Positions 53,320 through 64,000 of a DNA stretch of 64,000 nt are shown piece by piece. Within the stretch, counting starts at the first letter, position 1, and each line of letters starts with the position of its first letter. This DNA is from Boswellia sacra (taxonomy: Eukaryota; Streptophyta; Magnoliopsida; Sapindales; Burseraceae), in the NCBI GenBank assembly GCA_013180625.2, contig SNVD02002538.1:1550001-1614000 (forward strand), read 5' to 3'. Both the position numbers and the translations under genes were made by a program. A model generated the notes under the pieces. That model worked only from the letters and a program-made list of their open reading frames with translations, did no database searches and was not told the origin of the DNA.

Positions 53320-54722
53320 CTAAGGTTTAGGAATATGTTTTTCAACAACCTTACCATTGCAAAGGGTCATGATTGATTTGGCTTGGTTCACATAATGGCT
53401 ATTTGAACTCCCCGCATTTGAGTTGGATTGACCTTTAGGGTTTTGTAGTGTTTGAGAAGGAAATTTTTCTTTTTCTTGGATGCTAAATGTGGATGCAAAT
53501 TTTGCAAGAGTGTCTGACAAATTTGCTACTGTTTGAGCAGTTTGACTATTGGAAGTCTCTTGCTTTGTAATGAATGAATGTAATGTCTCTTCAAGGTCAT
53601 TCCTAGGAGGAGGAGCATATGCATGATCGTGAGAATTTTGAAAATTTTGATATATTTGAAAAGGGACTTGTGAAGATTGTGCATGATTGTCATTTTTCCA
53701 ACTAAAATTCGGATGATTTCTCCAACCACAATTGTAGGTTTGTGAGTATGGATTGTGATTTGGCCTTTTGAAATTGTTCAAAGCATTGGCTTGTTCATTG
53801 AGACATTCCCTAAAGGCAAGCAAAGTTGGGCACTCATCAGTAGAATGGTCATTATCATTACAAATGTGACAGACAATTTCTTGAATAGAATTCAATTGAC
53901 CACTCTTTTTCATTTCTAAAGCCTTGACTTTTCTAGCTAGGGATGCATATTTGGCTTGAAGGTCATGGTTTTCCCTAAAGTTGCAACTGCCTCTATTGGA
54001 TATCGAGGTTGGGGCTTTGCTTGGTGCCTCATAGGTGTCAACAGTGTCCCAATTTTGGGCTTTGTCTACTAATGAATCTAGGTAGTCAATTGCTTCATTA
54101 GGATCTTTATCTCCAAATTCTCCGTTACATATTAACTCCACTAGTTGTCTATCTTGAGGTGTTAACCCTTCATAGAAGTGTGCAACTAGTCTCCAAGTTT
54201 CAAACCCATGGTGAGGATAGGTATTAAGTAATTCTTTGTACCTATCCCAACATTGGTAAAGAGTTTCTCCTTGTTTTTGAGTGAAAGTGGTGATTTGTCT
54301 TTTAAGAGAATTTGTTCTATGGGTAGGAAAAAAATTTTCGAGAATTGTTGTTTCATCTCATCCCATTAACTCATGGAGCTTGACCTCAAATTTTGTAGAC
54401 ATGTTCTAGCTTTATCTTTTAAATAAAAATGAAAAAGCTTTAATCTAATGGTGTTTATGCTACAGTTTGAGTCACTGTAGGAGTTACACACTTCTTCAAA
54501 GATTTTTAAGTGGGAATATGGGTTCTTCATATCAAGGCCATGAAAGGTGGGTAAAAGTATAACGAAACTCAATTTGAAATTGAAAAGGATTGCGTCGAGA
54601 GGAGAAATTACACAAGATGGTGCACTAATCCTTACCAGATTCATGTAATCTTTGAGAGTTCTTGGTTGGTTTTGGTAATTTTGTTGGAAACGATTGTCCC
54701 CTTCATCCGTGAACCTTTTCAC
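53320..54722 (-). pseudogene. Gag of Athila-like element D
   Basis: From ATG 54722: MKRFTDEGDNRFQQNYQNQP, ISAPSCVISPLDAILFNFKL, LLPTFHGLDMKNPYSHLKIF and LKLFHFYLKDKARTCLQNLR (gag domain). A stop lies at 54366; then in another frame TQKQGETLYQCWDRYKELL and FYEGLTPQDRQLVE. From 54141 an open frame of 273 codons has LVDKAQNWDT, a CCHC zinc knuckle CHICNDNDHSTDEC (C-x2-C-x4-H-x4-C), and an Asn/Gln-rich tail to 53320. It forms particles and binds RNA in intact relatives. One stop and one frameshift break it. Confidence 0.85.
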
Positions 54723-54750
54723 TTGATTTCAGCCTTAAAATGGCATTTTT

Positions 54751-56428
54751 TTCTATCGCGTTTTGGTTAATTTTGTTTTTTAAGTTTGTCTTGGTTAAGG
54801 TTTGAGTATTTAAACATTACGTTATTGTTGCAATAGCAACTTTGATTACTAATGAATAAGAATTTCTTTCAGTTTTCATGGTTCTTTGCGATTCGTGTGG
54901 GATTGCATATGAGATTCAACGGATTACTGCTATACTATTTTGACTTTGATTTGTTCTATTCAACCCCTATTTTCGATCTCATTAACCCCCACTTCAAAAT
55001 TAAATAACGGTAAAATTTTAATAAAAGTATAATAAATAACATAATTAATGTTAAGGGAGTGGACTTAACAAAAAACTCCTCATTATCCTCATACATCTCT
55101 AATCTTTTCTCCTATTTTCTCTCTAAGCTCACATGATCTTTATCCTCTCTCTCAAATATTTGTGTTTTTTTTATCTCAAATTAATTACAAATTGATTATC
55201 ATTCTTTCCCTATAAATTTCAACCAGTTACATAATTTTAAATCTAAAGGCCAAATTATCTCTACTTTTCTATATTTCTCTCTTCCTTTCAAATGCCAAAA
55301 CTAATAAAAAAATTCATTGATTAATCAATTGATATGAATTTGAAGAATTTAATAATATAGAGAGAAACAATTGATTGAAGTTAAATTCCTTTAAAAGTTA
55401 TTTTTATGTATCACTCATATTTGAAGAATTTAATAATATAGAGAGAAACAATTGATTGAAGCTAAATTCCTTTAAAAGTTATTTTTATGTATCACGTGTA
55501 TTAGTATTTAAATTTACAAAATGCAAATATATAGAAAAAAATTGAAAGAAAAAAGGGTTAAACACCATTAAGATTAAATGATAATTTAATTAACGGTGAG
55601 ATTAAAGAGGAAAAAATGTCAAACACCATTAAATTCAAATGATAATTAATTAAGTTTGTCATAAATATATTTGAAATTGAATATTCAGTATAACAAAAGA
55701 TTGTCTAAATTATAATTCTATCCTTGTTCAATAAGAGATAGTGGCTAATAAGATAAACAATGAGAGCATGATATAATTACTCTTTTTAACTTTTCTGTTT
55801 AGGCCTCTTTCTCGTAATGTTTCGTAGCATCAAACCCAACCCGACCCAACAGTTGGAAAGGAAACCCCTCATTATTATATTCTGGTGGGCTTCTAACATT
55901 TTGATTTGGTCCATTCAAATTGAGTCAAAGTGCAACTTCAAACCATTCGTGTTTCGACTGTAATCTCATGAGAACCCAAAGGTAACCTATCATTAAACAA
56001 GATTCAGTTTGCAATTTGGCTGCGTTGTTTAGCCCAAACTTAGAAGGGTAAATACGACACGGTCATTTGGTTCAAGTAGTCCTTTTTGATGGTAAAATGA
56101 AAAACAACAGATGAAATGTAGAGAAGAAGATTTAATCATTTGTTTCAATATACAAAACCTCTAAATTTCAGTAACGCATTAGATTTTCAATGAAGTTTCC
56201 AAAGGAGGAAGAAACCAATTACATATTAAAAATTTAAAACAGAGAAAGATTGTTATCATGATTTAAGTTAAATCGAGTATCATTTCTACATATTGTATAC
56301 AGAATACCAAAAAACGCTGCATTTAGAAAGACCCAAAAGATTTATTTAATTATTAAAAGATTTGATCTCCTATTATTGATTTTTTTTCTAAAATTATGAA
56401 ATTTTTATTTTACGCTATTGTTGAAATC
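54751..56428. other. AT-rich intergenic DNA
   Basis: No gene seen. Contains the 81-bp duplication at 55339-55496 and a weaker ~58-bp duplication of 'aacaccattaa' blocks (55562, 55622). The first 250 bp may be the flank of, or unrecognised leader of, element D. Confidence 0.6.
55339..55496. repeat. 81-bp direct tandem duplication
   Basis: 'tttgaagaatttaataatat' starts at 55339 and 55420; the two copies differ at only a few bases, so the event is recent. Confidence 0.95.
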
Positions 56429-56436
56429 AGGAATGA
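56429..56436. other. Candidate 8-bp target-site duplication, left
   Basis: AGGAATGA, repeated at 57899-57906. Confidence 0.5.
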
Positions 56437-57898
56437 TTAGACTTGACAAAGGGCCGGGGCGGGTCTGGAGCGGCAAATACCTATCCCCGTCTCGTCAAAC
56501 ATTTTTTTTTTTTTTTGCCCCAGAACGAGGCAGGGCAGGGCGGACAATAGTTGAAAGACAAGACCCAAACCTGCCCTGTCCCACCTAATTTAAATTTTAT
56601 TAAATTATTTAATCTAAAATATAAATATATTGATGATCATTATTTAAAAACTATAAAAAACGTTTTATTCAATCTATTTCATTCAAAAAAAATACATACA
56701 TCTATAGATTTTAAAGATAACAATAAATATGATTTATACTTGACCTAAAAAAAATAAATATACATATGATACATATTCTAAAATGCTTTGCAATCAAATC
56801 TAATTACCAAACAATCATTAAAACTCAAAAGAAATAAAGTTAATTTCTATTATATAAAAAAAATTCATTACTCATAAAGTTTGTATAAGTTTTTATTTAT
56901 ATTGGCATTGTACAAATTAATGGTGATTGTATTTCAACTCAAATAGAAATAAAATTAATTTCTTTTAGATAAAAAATTTATTACTCACGAAGTTTAAATA
57001 AGTTTTCATTTATATTGACATTATGTAAACTATATGGTAATTGTGCAAATTAGTTATATCATCTAAAAAAATAATGACCACTAATTACTATTTTACTTTA
57101 TTAGTAATAATATTACATACTCTACTAATAATAATGTTCAAAGTGTATTATTGCTTTTAAACTAGTTAATTGACAATTTTTGAAATAATTTATAATATAA
57201 TTAAATAATTTTATAATAACATGTTGACTTAATTTCAATCTAATAACAAAAATATGATTGATATAAACCAATTGATTAGCATTACATGTATATATAACAT
57301 TAATAATTCAATTAATTAACTTAAATTACGATAAATCATTTGTTTAAGGTTATATGATTATTCTTATCATATTTATATTTATATATTTAGAAAATAATAT
57401 ATTGACTATATTAGAGGTATACATTTTGAAAACAAATTAGTACTAGTAATATATATCAAGATGGTATATATTATACAATTAATTTATATAAAATAAAATA
57501 TTTTATTTTGTCATTACAACATAACTAAATTAATGTTAATATACTAAAACATTCATAATTATTAATTAAAATTTAACTTTTGTTAAAGTTTTTGTATCAT
57601 TTGTAAAAGTATAAAGAATTCACATATATGAGAATTTTAATAAATATAACCTTAAAAATTCTAGCAATCCTAAAATTTTAAAACTTTATAAAGATACCCC
57701 TACATCCTCCAATGCAGGGCGGGACAACAAGTCTAAGGGGGTCAGACCCACACCCGGATTTGCCCCAAATGGAGCAGCACACTTAAGGATTCAGATTCGT
57801 CCCTAAACTCAAAAATGACGGGTCAAGACTCGCCCTTAAAGCACGGGTCATGGCGGAACCCTAGACCCAACTTTTTTTTTTTTGTTTTTTTCATCCCT
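56437..57898. mobile_element. Candidate nonautonomous hAT-like element (1.46 kb)
   Basis: Two GC-rich terminal zones in otherwise AT-rich DNA (56450-56590 with 'gggccggggcgggtctgg'; 57700-57870 with 'gcagggcgggacaa' and 'acgggtcatggcgg') flank an AT-rich core, and the whole is bounded by AGGAATGA on both sides. Terminal inverted repeats are weak (TTAGACTTGACAAAG against AGGGATGAAAAAAA). 8-bp duplications are typical for hAT. No transposase inside. Both GC zones contain 'g(c)agggcgggacaa' in the same direction, so part of the similarity is direct, not inverted. Confidence 0.5.
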
Positions 57899-57906
57899 AG
57901 GAATGA
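57899..57906. other. Candidate 8-bp target-site duplication, right
   Basis: AGGAATGA, matching 56429-56436. Confidence 0.5.
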
Positions 57907-59055
57907 CGAAATCCTTTAGCAAAATTCTTGGGAATGGAATATCTAAAACATCACCAAGGTATTTGATGATTTTAAAAATGTTTGGCTTCAATTGAAGATA
58001 AACCAGAGCTTGAGTCAGTGAGAATAGCTTGTTTAGGTTCTAACTCCTTACTATTTTCTTATAGAACTTCAATTAGTAATAGATGATGGATTTTTAGGAA
58101 CCACAACTACAACGTTTAAGAATCTTAAAATTAGAACCGATATAAAACTATCACAATTCCAAGTTTATAGAACCAAAGTCAACCTAGAACCATTAAGAAA
58201 AAAACCAGAACCGACCCACAGTTTTAATGCATATGTATATATATATATATATATAGACCACATGTATTTTTATATTAATAATAAAATCATATATCATTTT
58301 ATCTTTTTTAATTTTTATTTTTTTTTCACTTTGATAAATAATTATAGGTACGTAAATATAAAAAAAACTAGGAAGTTATAAAAGAATTAGTTTAAAAGTG
58401 TTACCCCAACCAATCCATTTAACCAGATTTTTTTTATTTAATCAAATATTAATATATTATAGGATATATATATATATTTATACTCTAAATATAAACAAAA
58501 TAAAGATAACAACCGATAAAACTTTAATTCTTTTCTTATCAATAAATAAATCTCCTCATTTGTATGGTACAGATAAAACAAAGTATCAAATAAATATAAA
58601 AGAAAAAGTAATAAAATTTATACAATGATAAATACCTTGAAAACTATTAGAACTTTAAAATATAATCTAATACCAAGATATAATTTAAAAAAAAAAATTG
58701 TTTCAAAACATATTGTAGGTAATTAAATATATTTGTCTGAATATATAAATAATGATGAAAGATTTTCGATGATTTCAAAATATCCTATAAAATTCATCCT
58801 CTTGACAGTAACATAAAATAATAACTTAAAATAATATGTTAACCAATAATAATACTTTAAAATTTGTAATAATGTTTAACATTTTATGTATAAATTTATT
58901 AAGATATCCTAATTCTTAATGGGTTAAAAGATAAAAGTACGGTCACACCCTAAACCCAAAAGCAATCTAATTTCAAATGTGTTTATCATATTAACTAATT
59001 AATGACAATACTTACCTTTTGATCTAACACATATTTTCAGGTTTTACTACAACTC
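57907..59055. other. AT-rich intergenic DNA
   Basis: No gene. Short (TA)n tracts at 58229-58253 and 58464-58480. The plus frame at 58398-58628 is low complexity. Confidence 0.6.
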
Positions 59056-59247
59056 AGCTGTTGTAATGGTATAACAATTGTGCTAAAAGTGTAAAAATTA
59101 TAAACAAATATATAAAAATCGTAAACGAGTAAATAAATATTATATTTTATTAACAACTTTGCAACTTTTATTTATTTATTTATAACTTTTATACATTTGT
59201 TTATAATTTTTATACAGTTGACACAATTGTTGTACCAATAGGCAACT
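59056..59247. mobile_element. Foldback, MITE-like element (~190 bp)
   Basis: The left arm 'atggtataacaattgtg', 'gtaaaaattataaacaaa' pairs with the right arm 'cacaattgttgtaccaata', 'tttgtttataatttttat' as a long imperfect inverted repeat around a centre near 59145. 'aact' occurs just outside the left edge and at the right edge, a possible short target duplication, not certain. Confidence 0.6.
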
Positions 59248-59965
59248 ATATGGTAACAATTATCCTACTTTTATCAAATATAATCATATCATATTAACGA
59301 GTCATATAGAAATTTGTGGGCCTAAATGTATCCTTTTAACTCCCTAAATGGAAGACGCAAGTTCAATAGTGCAACGACAAATACCTAACATGATTTTTTA
59401 GCTCAACCCTTCATTAAACTCTTCATCTAACATTGTCCAAAAACTTGAGATACTAATCTATAACTTGTTGCTTAATTAAACAATTTAAAAAAAAGGTTTT
59501 ATTGTCAAAAACAAGTTTCCCAACTCACTTATTTTAACAATTGACCTTGCTTTTTTTAAATTTTAAAAAAAAAAAAAACTGTTTGATCAGCATGAACTAT
59601 TCACGGTTGCCACTCTTAACATTTTGCAGAACACCACACAATTCCAACTCCAAAGTTGCTGTTGGGATGCCTGTGAATAAGTTTTTTTTAACCATATTGT
59701 AGTTCTCAATGCTTGCATTATACAACAATTCCCTAGTTTCAAACGAAGCTAGAAGCTATTTCCTTTTGCATGTCCTGTATCCGTAAACTCGAAGGCATGT
59801 ATTATACTATATACGATAGCACAAGCAAGACCAAATAAAATAACGGCATTTGCTCACCTTTCCCTCTTTTCTGCAATAAACTGGTATTACGCCATCATTG
59901 ATCAATCGATTCAAATTCTACTACCATTAAGAATGAACACCAATAGCGGTGGAAAGCAATTAAGG
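59248..59965. other. Intergenic DNA and probable SPPA 3' UTR
   Basis: No ORF of note. The part next to 59965 is less AT-rich and probably holds the 3' UTR of SPPA. A C-to-T style 'ccctcttttc' region at 59860 has no known role. A polyadenylation site is not clear. Confidence 0.5.
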
Positions 59966-62900
59966 TCATAGGGAACTGAGGTAGTCTTTAATCAGAGAGA
60001 GGATAGGATTAGCACAAGAAACACCCTCCATTCTCTGGAACAAGATCCCATCCATCCGGGCTTGCACTCCATCAGAAAATGTCAAGTCCTGTAGCAGTTT
60101 CTTCAATGTTCTGTCGACTCCAGCTATTGAACTCCCAATGCCACTCAAGATTTCTGGTAGTGAAGGAGATGGTCTCGACATCTCGACAAGAGTAACCTAG
60201 AGTCACATGACTATAAACATTAGATTGGATTCACAATAGATGATATATGTATAATAACTTGTGTGTTCTCACGGATAACATCCAACACAGTCCCACATTC
60301 AAGCGGCAATAGGTGACCAGAAATATATTCCCAGTTATGTTTCGATAGAAATGCTGGCCAAGAACAAAGATACACCCTTAACAAATGGTAGCCAACTAGA
60401 CAGCCAGAATGTATGAATTTCTTTTCTAGATCAGCCACGTAGACATAAACATATGGATGTCGTATCTATGGAATTTTGAAAGCATGGATGAGAAGGTAGA
60501 CCTTGTTTGCTACTAATCATTCATCTTTCGGGTTTTAATTGCCAAACAAGGACAGATGCCACACACCAGATACTTCAGACCACCACACAACTTACAATTT
60601 TGAAAGACTAGCAATCATTCTATTATCGAGACCAGTATCTGCATTCTTTAAAATTAAAATACCTAGAATTGTGCTAGGGATCAAAATATCTACTCTGAAT
60701 GGAACTAACTAAATGAGGTCCAACAAAATTACAATTAATGACCTTACTCAACCTGAATAAGCTTTTGCTATTTTCAAATTCAAAACAAATACACTACTGC
60801 AAATAAGTTAGTTCTATCAGAGTCCTTTCTTATTGAATGAATTGTTAAGCTAACCTGTCTGTCTTCAGGTATACTAGCCTTTTGCTTTGCAATGGCAACA
60901 GCTCGAGTAAACCCACCAATGGCATCAACTAGACCATGCGAAATTGCATCATTACCGGTCCAGACTCTGCCCTGTGCCACCTCTTCCATTTTCTCTACCT
61001 GTTGTAAGAACAATAGCAAAATCAAAGCTCTCTTTGTCAATTCCAAACAAAAAATTAAAAATAAAAAAAGGAAAAGGAAGGAGAAGAAGAAGAAGAAAGA
61101 GAACTAGCATCAAATTTTGAAAATAATGTCAAAAGAGCAACATACAGGCATTGATCTTGAGAAAGCTGCCTTGTCACGGAACTGCTTATATGCATTATGT
61201 GCAGACTTAGCAAACAGCTCTGCTTCATCAGGTCTAAAAATTTAATTCGTGATTCAGTTAATGGAGCATGTCAAAAGTCAAAATCAAGCAAACAGTTGAT
61301 CTAGGACCTATATCCAGCAAAGGGACGGGACATTTGCTAAGAAAACACAGGCAGGTGATAAAATATAATCACATTTCATTTGTTTTATGAAGATATGTAT
61401 CGATATAACCAAGAAATGCAACAAGAACCCTCACCTAAAAGGTCTCTGTTCAGCTGCAAAGAGCTCAGCATATCTTCCCCGTGATATGATCTCCTTGTTA
61501 AAGCCAATTTTTTCATACAGTTTCCCTAAGTTGATCTTCCCTACAGGAAATAACTTGAAGGACATTTATTGTTTACACCAACTATAGGGAATATACTACA
61601 GAAACTCAGAAAATTTACTGCCAAAGAATTTCATAAATTGGTAGAGAGAAGAAAGAATATGGCACTGGTAAGAGAGAACCCCCATATGAACGCTTTTTCA
61701 CAAGAAAAACTGATATAAAATACAAGAACCACTAGGTGTATTCCATCAATTGCATTGCTTATGTTATGACAATTTAATTAAGACCTGGTATATGGCTGTG
61801 GAACAGTCAAGTGAGCACCAGACAACCAGTCAGCCAAGACAAGAACAGGAGAAATCTCAATGATGTTTCTCCAATTATAAGATGATACAAAAATTATCGA
61901 TCTCCAATATTTTTAAGGGGACTGCAACAACAGCAGTGATCGTACTTGATTGAAAAGATGCAAATATCTTGTTAATTTCCAGTTCAAGTAGGTATCATCT
62001 AAACTTCATTCTAGAACACTGGTTATATTAATCATCACATTTAGTTTCCACAACATGAATTAAACAGGGTAATAATTTTTCCACATAAGTATGCAATTTT
62101 TTATCCATGCAAACATCTACAACACCTAAAGTTTAAGCCTTAAATATACTACATAGCTAAACCTCTTTTTCATAGCTCTGGAACAATTATAGAATAACAG
62201 GGGAATTTTTATGTGGACTTGATACAGAAATTAATAACATATTTTTGTTATATGTTTTTCTTTTGAAGATTATATTCTCTTTCTCTCTCTGTCTCTCTCT
62301 CTCTCTCTTCTTTTTTTACAAGGTAGAAGAGATCGACATTGAATGAAAAGGATGAATCATACATTATCTTTCATTTTGCACTTGGGGTCATACATGTTCT
62401 GGAAATCATTGACTATTAATAAAGATGATTTTCTGACTGCAAAACAAATTTTGATCTTTTTATATATACATATATGGATATAGATATATTTGCTAATATT
62501 TGTACCAAAATTTCCACTCCTACCTATGTCACACTTAGCAAGGTTCAGAAAGTTATGATTTGTTAGGTTCACCTGTGACAACTCCTATTGAACCAGTCAA
62601 GGTTAAACTTTCAGCAACTATAGCCCCAGCTGCCATTGCCATATAGTATCCTCCACTTGCTGCCACATCAGACATTGATGCAATGACAGGTTTTGATTCG
62701 GCCAAGAGTCTGATTTCCCTCCACATTCTGCATAAAATAAAACATCCAGGGGTACTTAGCTACCACAAAATAAGTTGTTTTTCTTATTTTATTTTCTTTC
62801 TATTGCAATACGAGTACTGGAAATGGATATCATAATGTAAGCAAAAAAACCATATCCTAACTTTCCACATTCCATAGCTAAATAAGGATGTCAAAAAATT

Positions 62901-63110
62901 ATTCAGCTATGTTAGAAACATAAACAGTCATCGCAAAAGGTAAACAATATGTGATCAGATAACAGAGAATGCAAAAACTCAGTTGCTGCAGATTAACGCT
63001 AGGATTTAACAAGGTATAATAATACTACAAGAGTACTTACAAATCAGAAGCAAGAGCATCGCCTCCAGGGCTGTCTATCCGAATGATAGCCGCCTTATAT
63101 CTTTTGGACT
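59966..63110 (-). CDS. SPPA: SPPA, chloroplast signal peptide peptidase (protease IV), six 3' exons
   Basis: Serine protease of the SppA/protease IV family, S49; the plant form is a light-induced thylakoid protein. Exons on the minus strand: 63110-63041, 62727-62573, 61540-61435, 61233-61146, 60998-60855, 60196-59966, all with GT-AG introns and phases that join without a break. Product in order: [40 protein letters not shown] followed by [14 protein letters not shown] (the Ser in SGGYY is the expected nucleophile); [91 protein letters not shown]; ending LIKDYLSSL with TGA at 59966-59968. This is the C-terminal half; the N-terminal domain with the catalytic Lys and the transit peptide lie beyond 64000. 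No stop or frameshift: it looks functional. Confidence 0.95.
62276..62317. repeat. (CT)n/T tract in an SPPA intron
   Basis: 'tctctttctctctctgtctc' and 'tctctctctctcttcttttttt' in the intron between 62573 and 61540. Confidence 0.9.
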
Positions 63111-64000
63111 CTAGAGAAGGTAGGAAATATCAGCAGCCATGGGGAAAGAAAAATTATCTATAATGAAAGTAAAAAGAGGTTGTATCTAAACAGGAAAAGT
63201 AAAACACAGAACAAGGTTTCAAGTGGCAATTCAGGTACTTAAACAACTGAGCCTTGTAGACTCCAAGTTATTTGAACACACAATTTTAATACACTTTGTC
63301 GAGTTGCCACTGGATCCAAAAGCTCCAACTTATAAGTAAGGCCCCAACAAGAGTACTTAAGCCCTAACAGGTCAATATTATTATCGAAACTGATATAACA
63401 GAGCATTTGAACACAAGATATTATAGTCAATCTTACTCTAATACCATGTTGAACCATTAATCCAAAGTAGTAGACGACTTAGTATTCTAGCAATATGATC
63501 ACGTACAAGTCAACTCCTCTAGTTGAGTCAAAAAACACGTGAAAGATAAATTAATATATAAGACACTGAAACAACCAAAGAAAATACTATGAACCAACTT
63601 AGATAAACATGTGTAAACCATTTAGCAGCTCATGTACCTCCAAGATGGAGACGAGTTTGACCCACAAGAAATAAATCGATGTTTCAACACTCACCCAGTT
63701 TACACCAAACATTTTAACAAGGAAATAGCACTAACCTTCAGACCCAAATTCATTTGACAAACTGGATTAGGTATCACAGTGATTTCCCAGTGGGTTACCC
63801 ATTTTGAGATTGCTTTGCCTTATGCGAGCTTAATAATTTTGGTTGTGTAGATAAATATTCTAATAATCCAAAAACATGGTCAAAAACACATGTTACATTT
63901 AAGTACAAGCTTTGAAATCTAACTCTTGAAAGCATGTTAGTTCTCTCTGCATCCTTAACAGTATTTCTTAACTCAAAATGCTTTCCATCAACATAATGCA
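63111..64000 (-). other. SPPA intron running out of the window
   Basis: Upstream of the exon at 63110 the next exon should code residues such as IRKVRE; I find nothing like it here on the minus strand, so this stretch reads as intron. No other gene. Confidence 0.6.

Larger units (their letters stand above)
44796..54750 (-). mobile_element. Athila-like Ty3/gypsy element D with captured LOG-type gene
   Basis: Minus strand order: gag (54722-53320), protease, RT, RNase H, integrase (to about 49440), a decayed ORF, a LOG-type pseudogene, a 3' non-coding region with an 'ACATTGAGGACAATGTTCC' block next to a G run, a polypurine tract and the 3' LTR. Gag and RT wording (PSCV..., LLPTFHGLD; VLKLLDVGIIYPISDSKWV) is that of the Athila lineage. 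The 5' LTR and most of the 5' leader are missing; the right edge near 54750 is approximate. Confidence 0.85.

Noticed and set aside
54751..55010. 5' LTR of element D
   Set aside because: No match to the 3' LTR at 44796-46340 (for example 'ggggtcgatccacgaggaag' is absent) and no primer site.
60892..61107. Plus-strand frame across an SPPA exon
   Set aside because: Opposite strand of a well supported exon; its tail is a Lys-rich low-complexity intron stretch.
1..64000. tRNA, rRNA or organellar insert
   Set aside because: I scanned for tRNA-like GGTTCGAATCC boxes, rRNA blocks and plastid genes by eye and recognised none; the SPPA product is plastid-targeted but nuclear encoded.

Overview
This is nuclear DNA from a dicot plant. 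The evidence is a chloroplast-type SPPA (protease IV) gene with GT-AG introns at the right end, plant lineages of LTR retrotransposons (Tat and Athila types of Ty3/gypsy, plus Ty1/copia), a CACTA transposon, and long AT-rich intergenic DNA. I cannot name the species. Nearly everything from 1 to about 54,750 is nested, decayed mobile DNA. The only gene that looks intact is SPPA, on the minus strand from 59,966 to beyond the window.

Layout. 1-8,870 (minus): two head-to-tail copies of a nonautonomous Tat-type element sharing the LTR at 2,897-4,766. Each carries an antisense ORF remnant and a 42-bp minisatellite whose period equals 14 codons. 8,871-16,038 (minus): two tandem gag-only elements with LTRs at 11,705-12,860 and 15,522-16,038 and a tRNA-Arg-like primer site. 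16,039-30,989 (plus): the 3' half of an autonomous Tat element (RT, two RNases H, integrase, antisense ORFs, tandem repeats, polypurine tract, 3' LTR). Its pol is split at 18,523-22,568 by a complete CACTA transposon that has captured three exons of a DExH-box RNA helicase gene. 30,990-33,869 (minus): a Ty1/copia remnant. 33,870-44,031 (plus): a second Tat element, with 5' LTR but no 3' LTR of its own. 44,032-44,795: a truncated, inverted Tat LTR. 44,796 to about 54,750 (minus): an Athila-like element with 3' LTR, gag and pol. Between pol and its 3' LTR it carries a nearly full-length intronless copy of a LOG-type cytokinin-activating enzyme gene. About 54,750-59,965: AT-rich intergenic DNA with a hAT-like candidate bounded by an 8-bp direct repeat, and a foldback MITE-like element. 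59,966-63,110: six 3' exons of SPPA.

How the parts relate. The Tat family is the backbone: four copies of one antisense ORF, four copies of a ~55-bp repeat array, and two copies each of 88-bp and ~20-bp arrays occur at matching places, so elements can be ordered by what interrupts what. Gag and pol are all broken by stops or deletions; mobility today would depend on proteins supplied from elsewhere. The most notable items are the two gene captures (helicase exons in the CACTA element, LOG copy in the Athila-like element) and the in-frame 42-bp minisatellite next to the antisense ORF. Coordinates of decayed elements are good to about 10-50 bp unless a terminal motif is cited.
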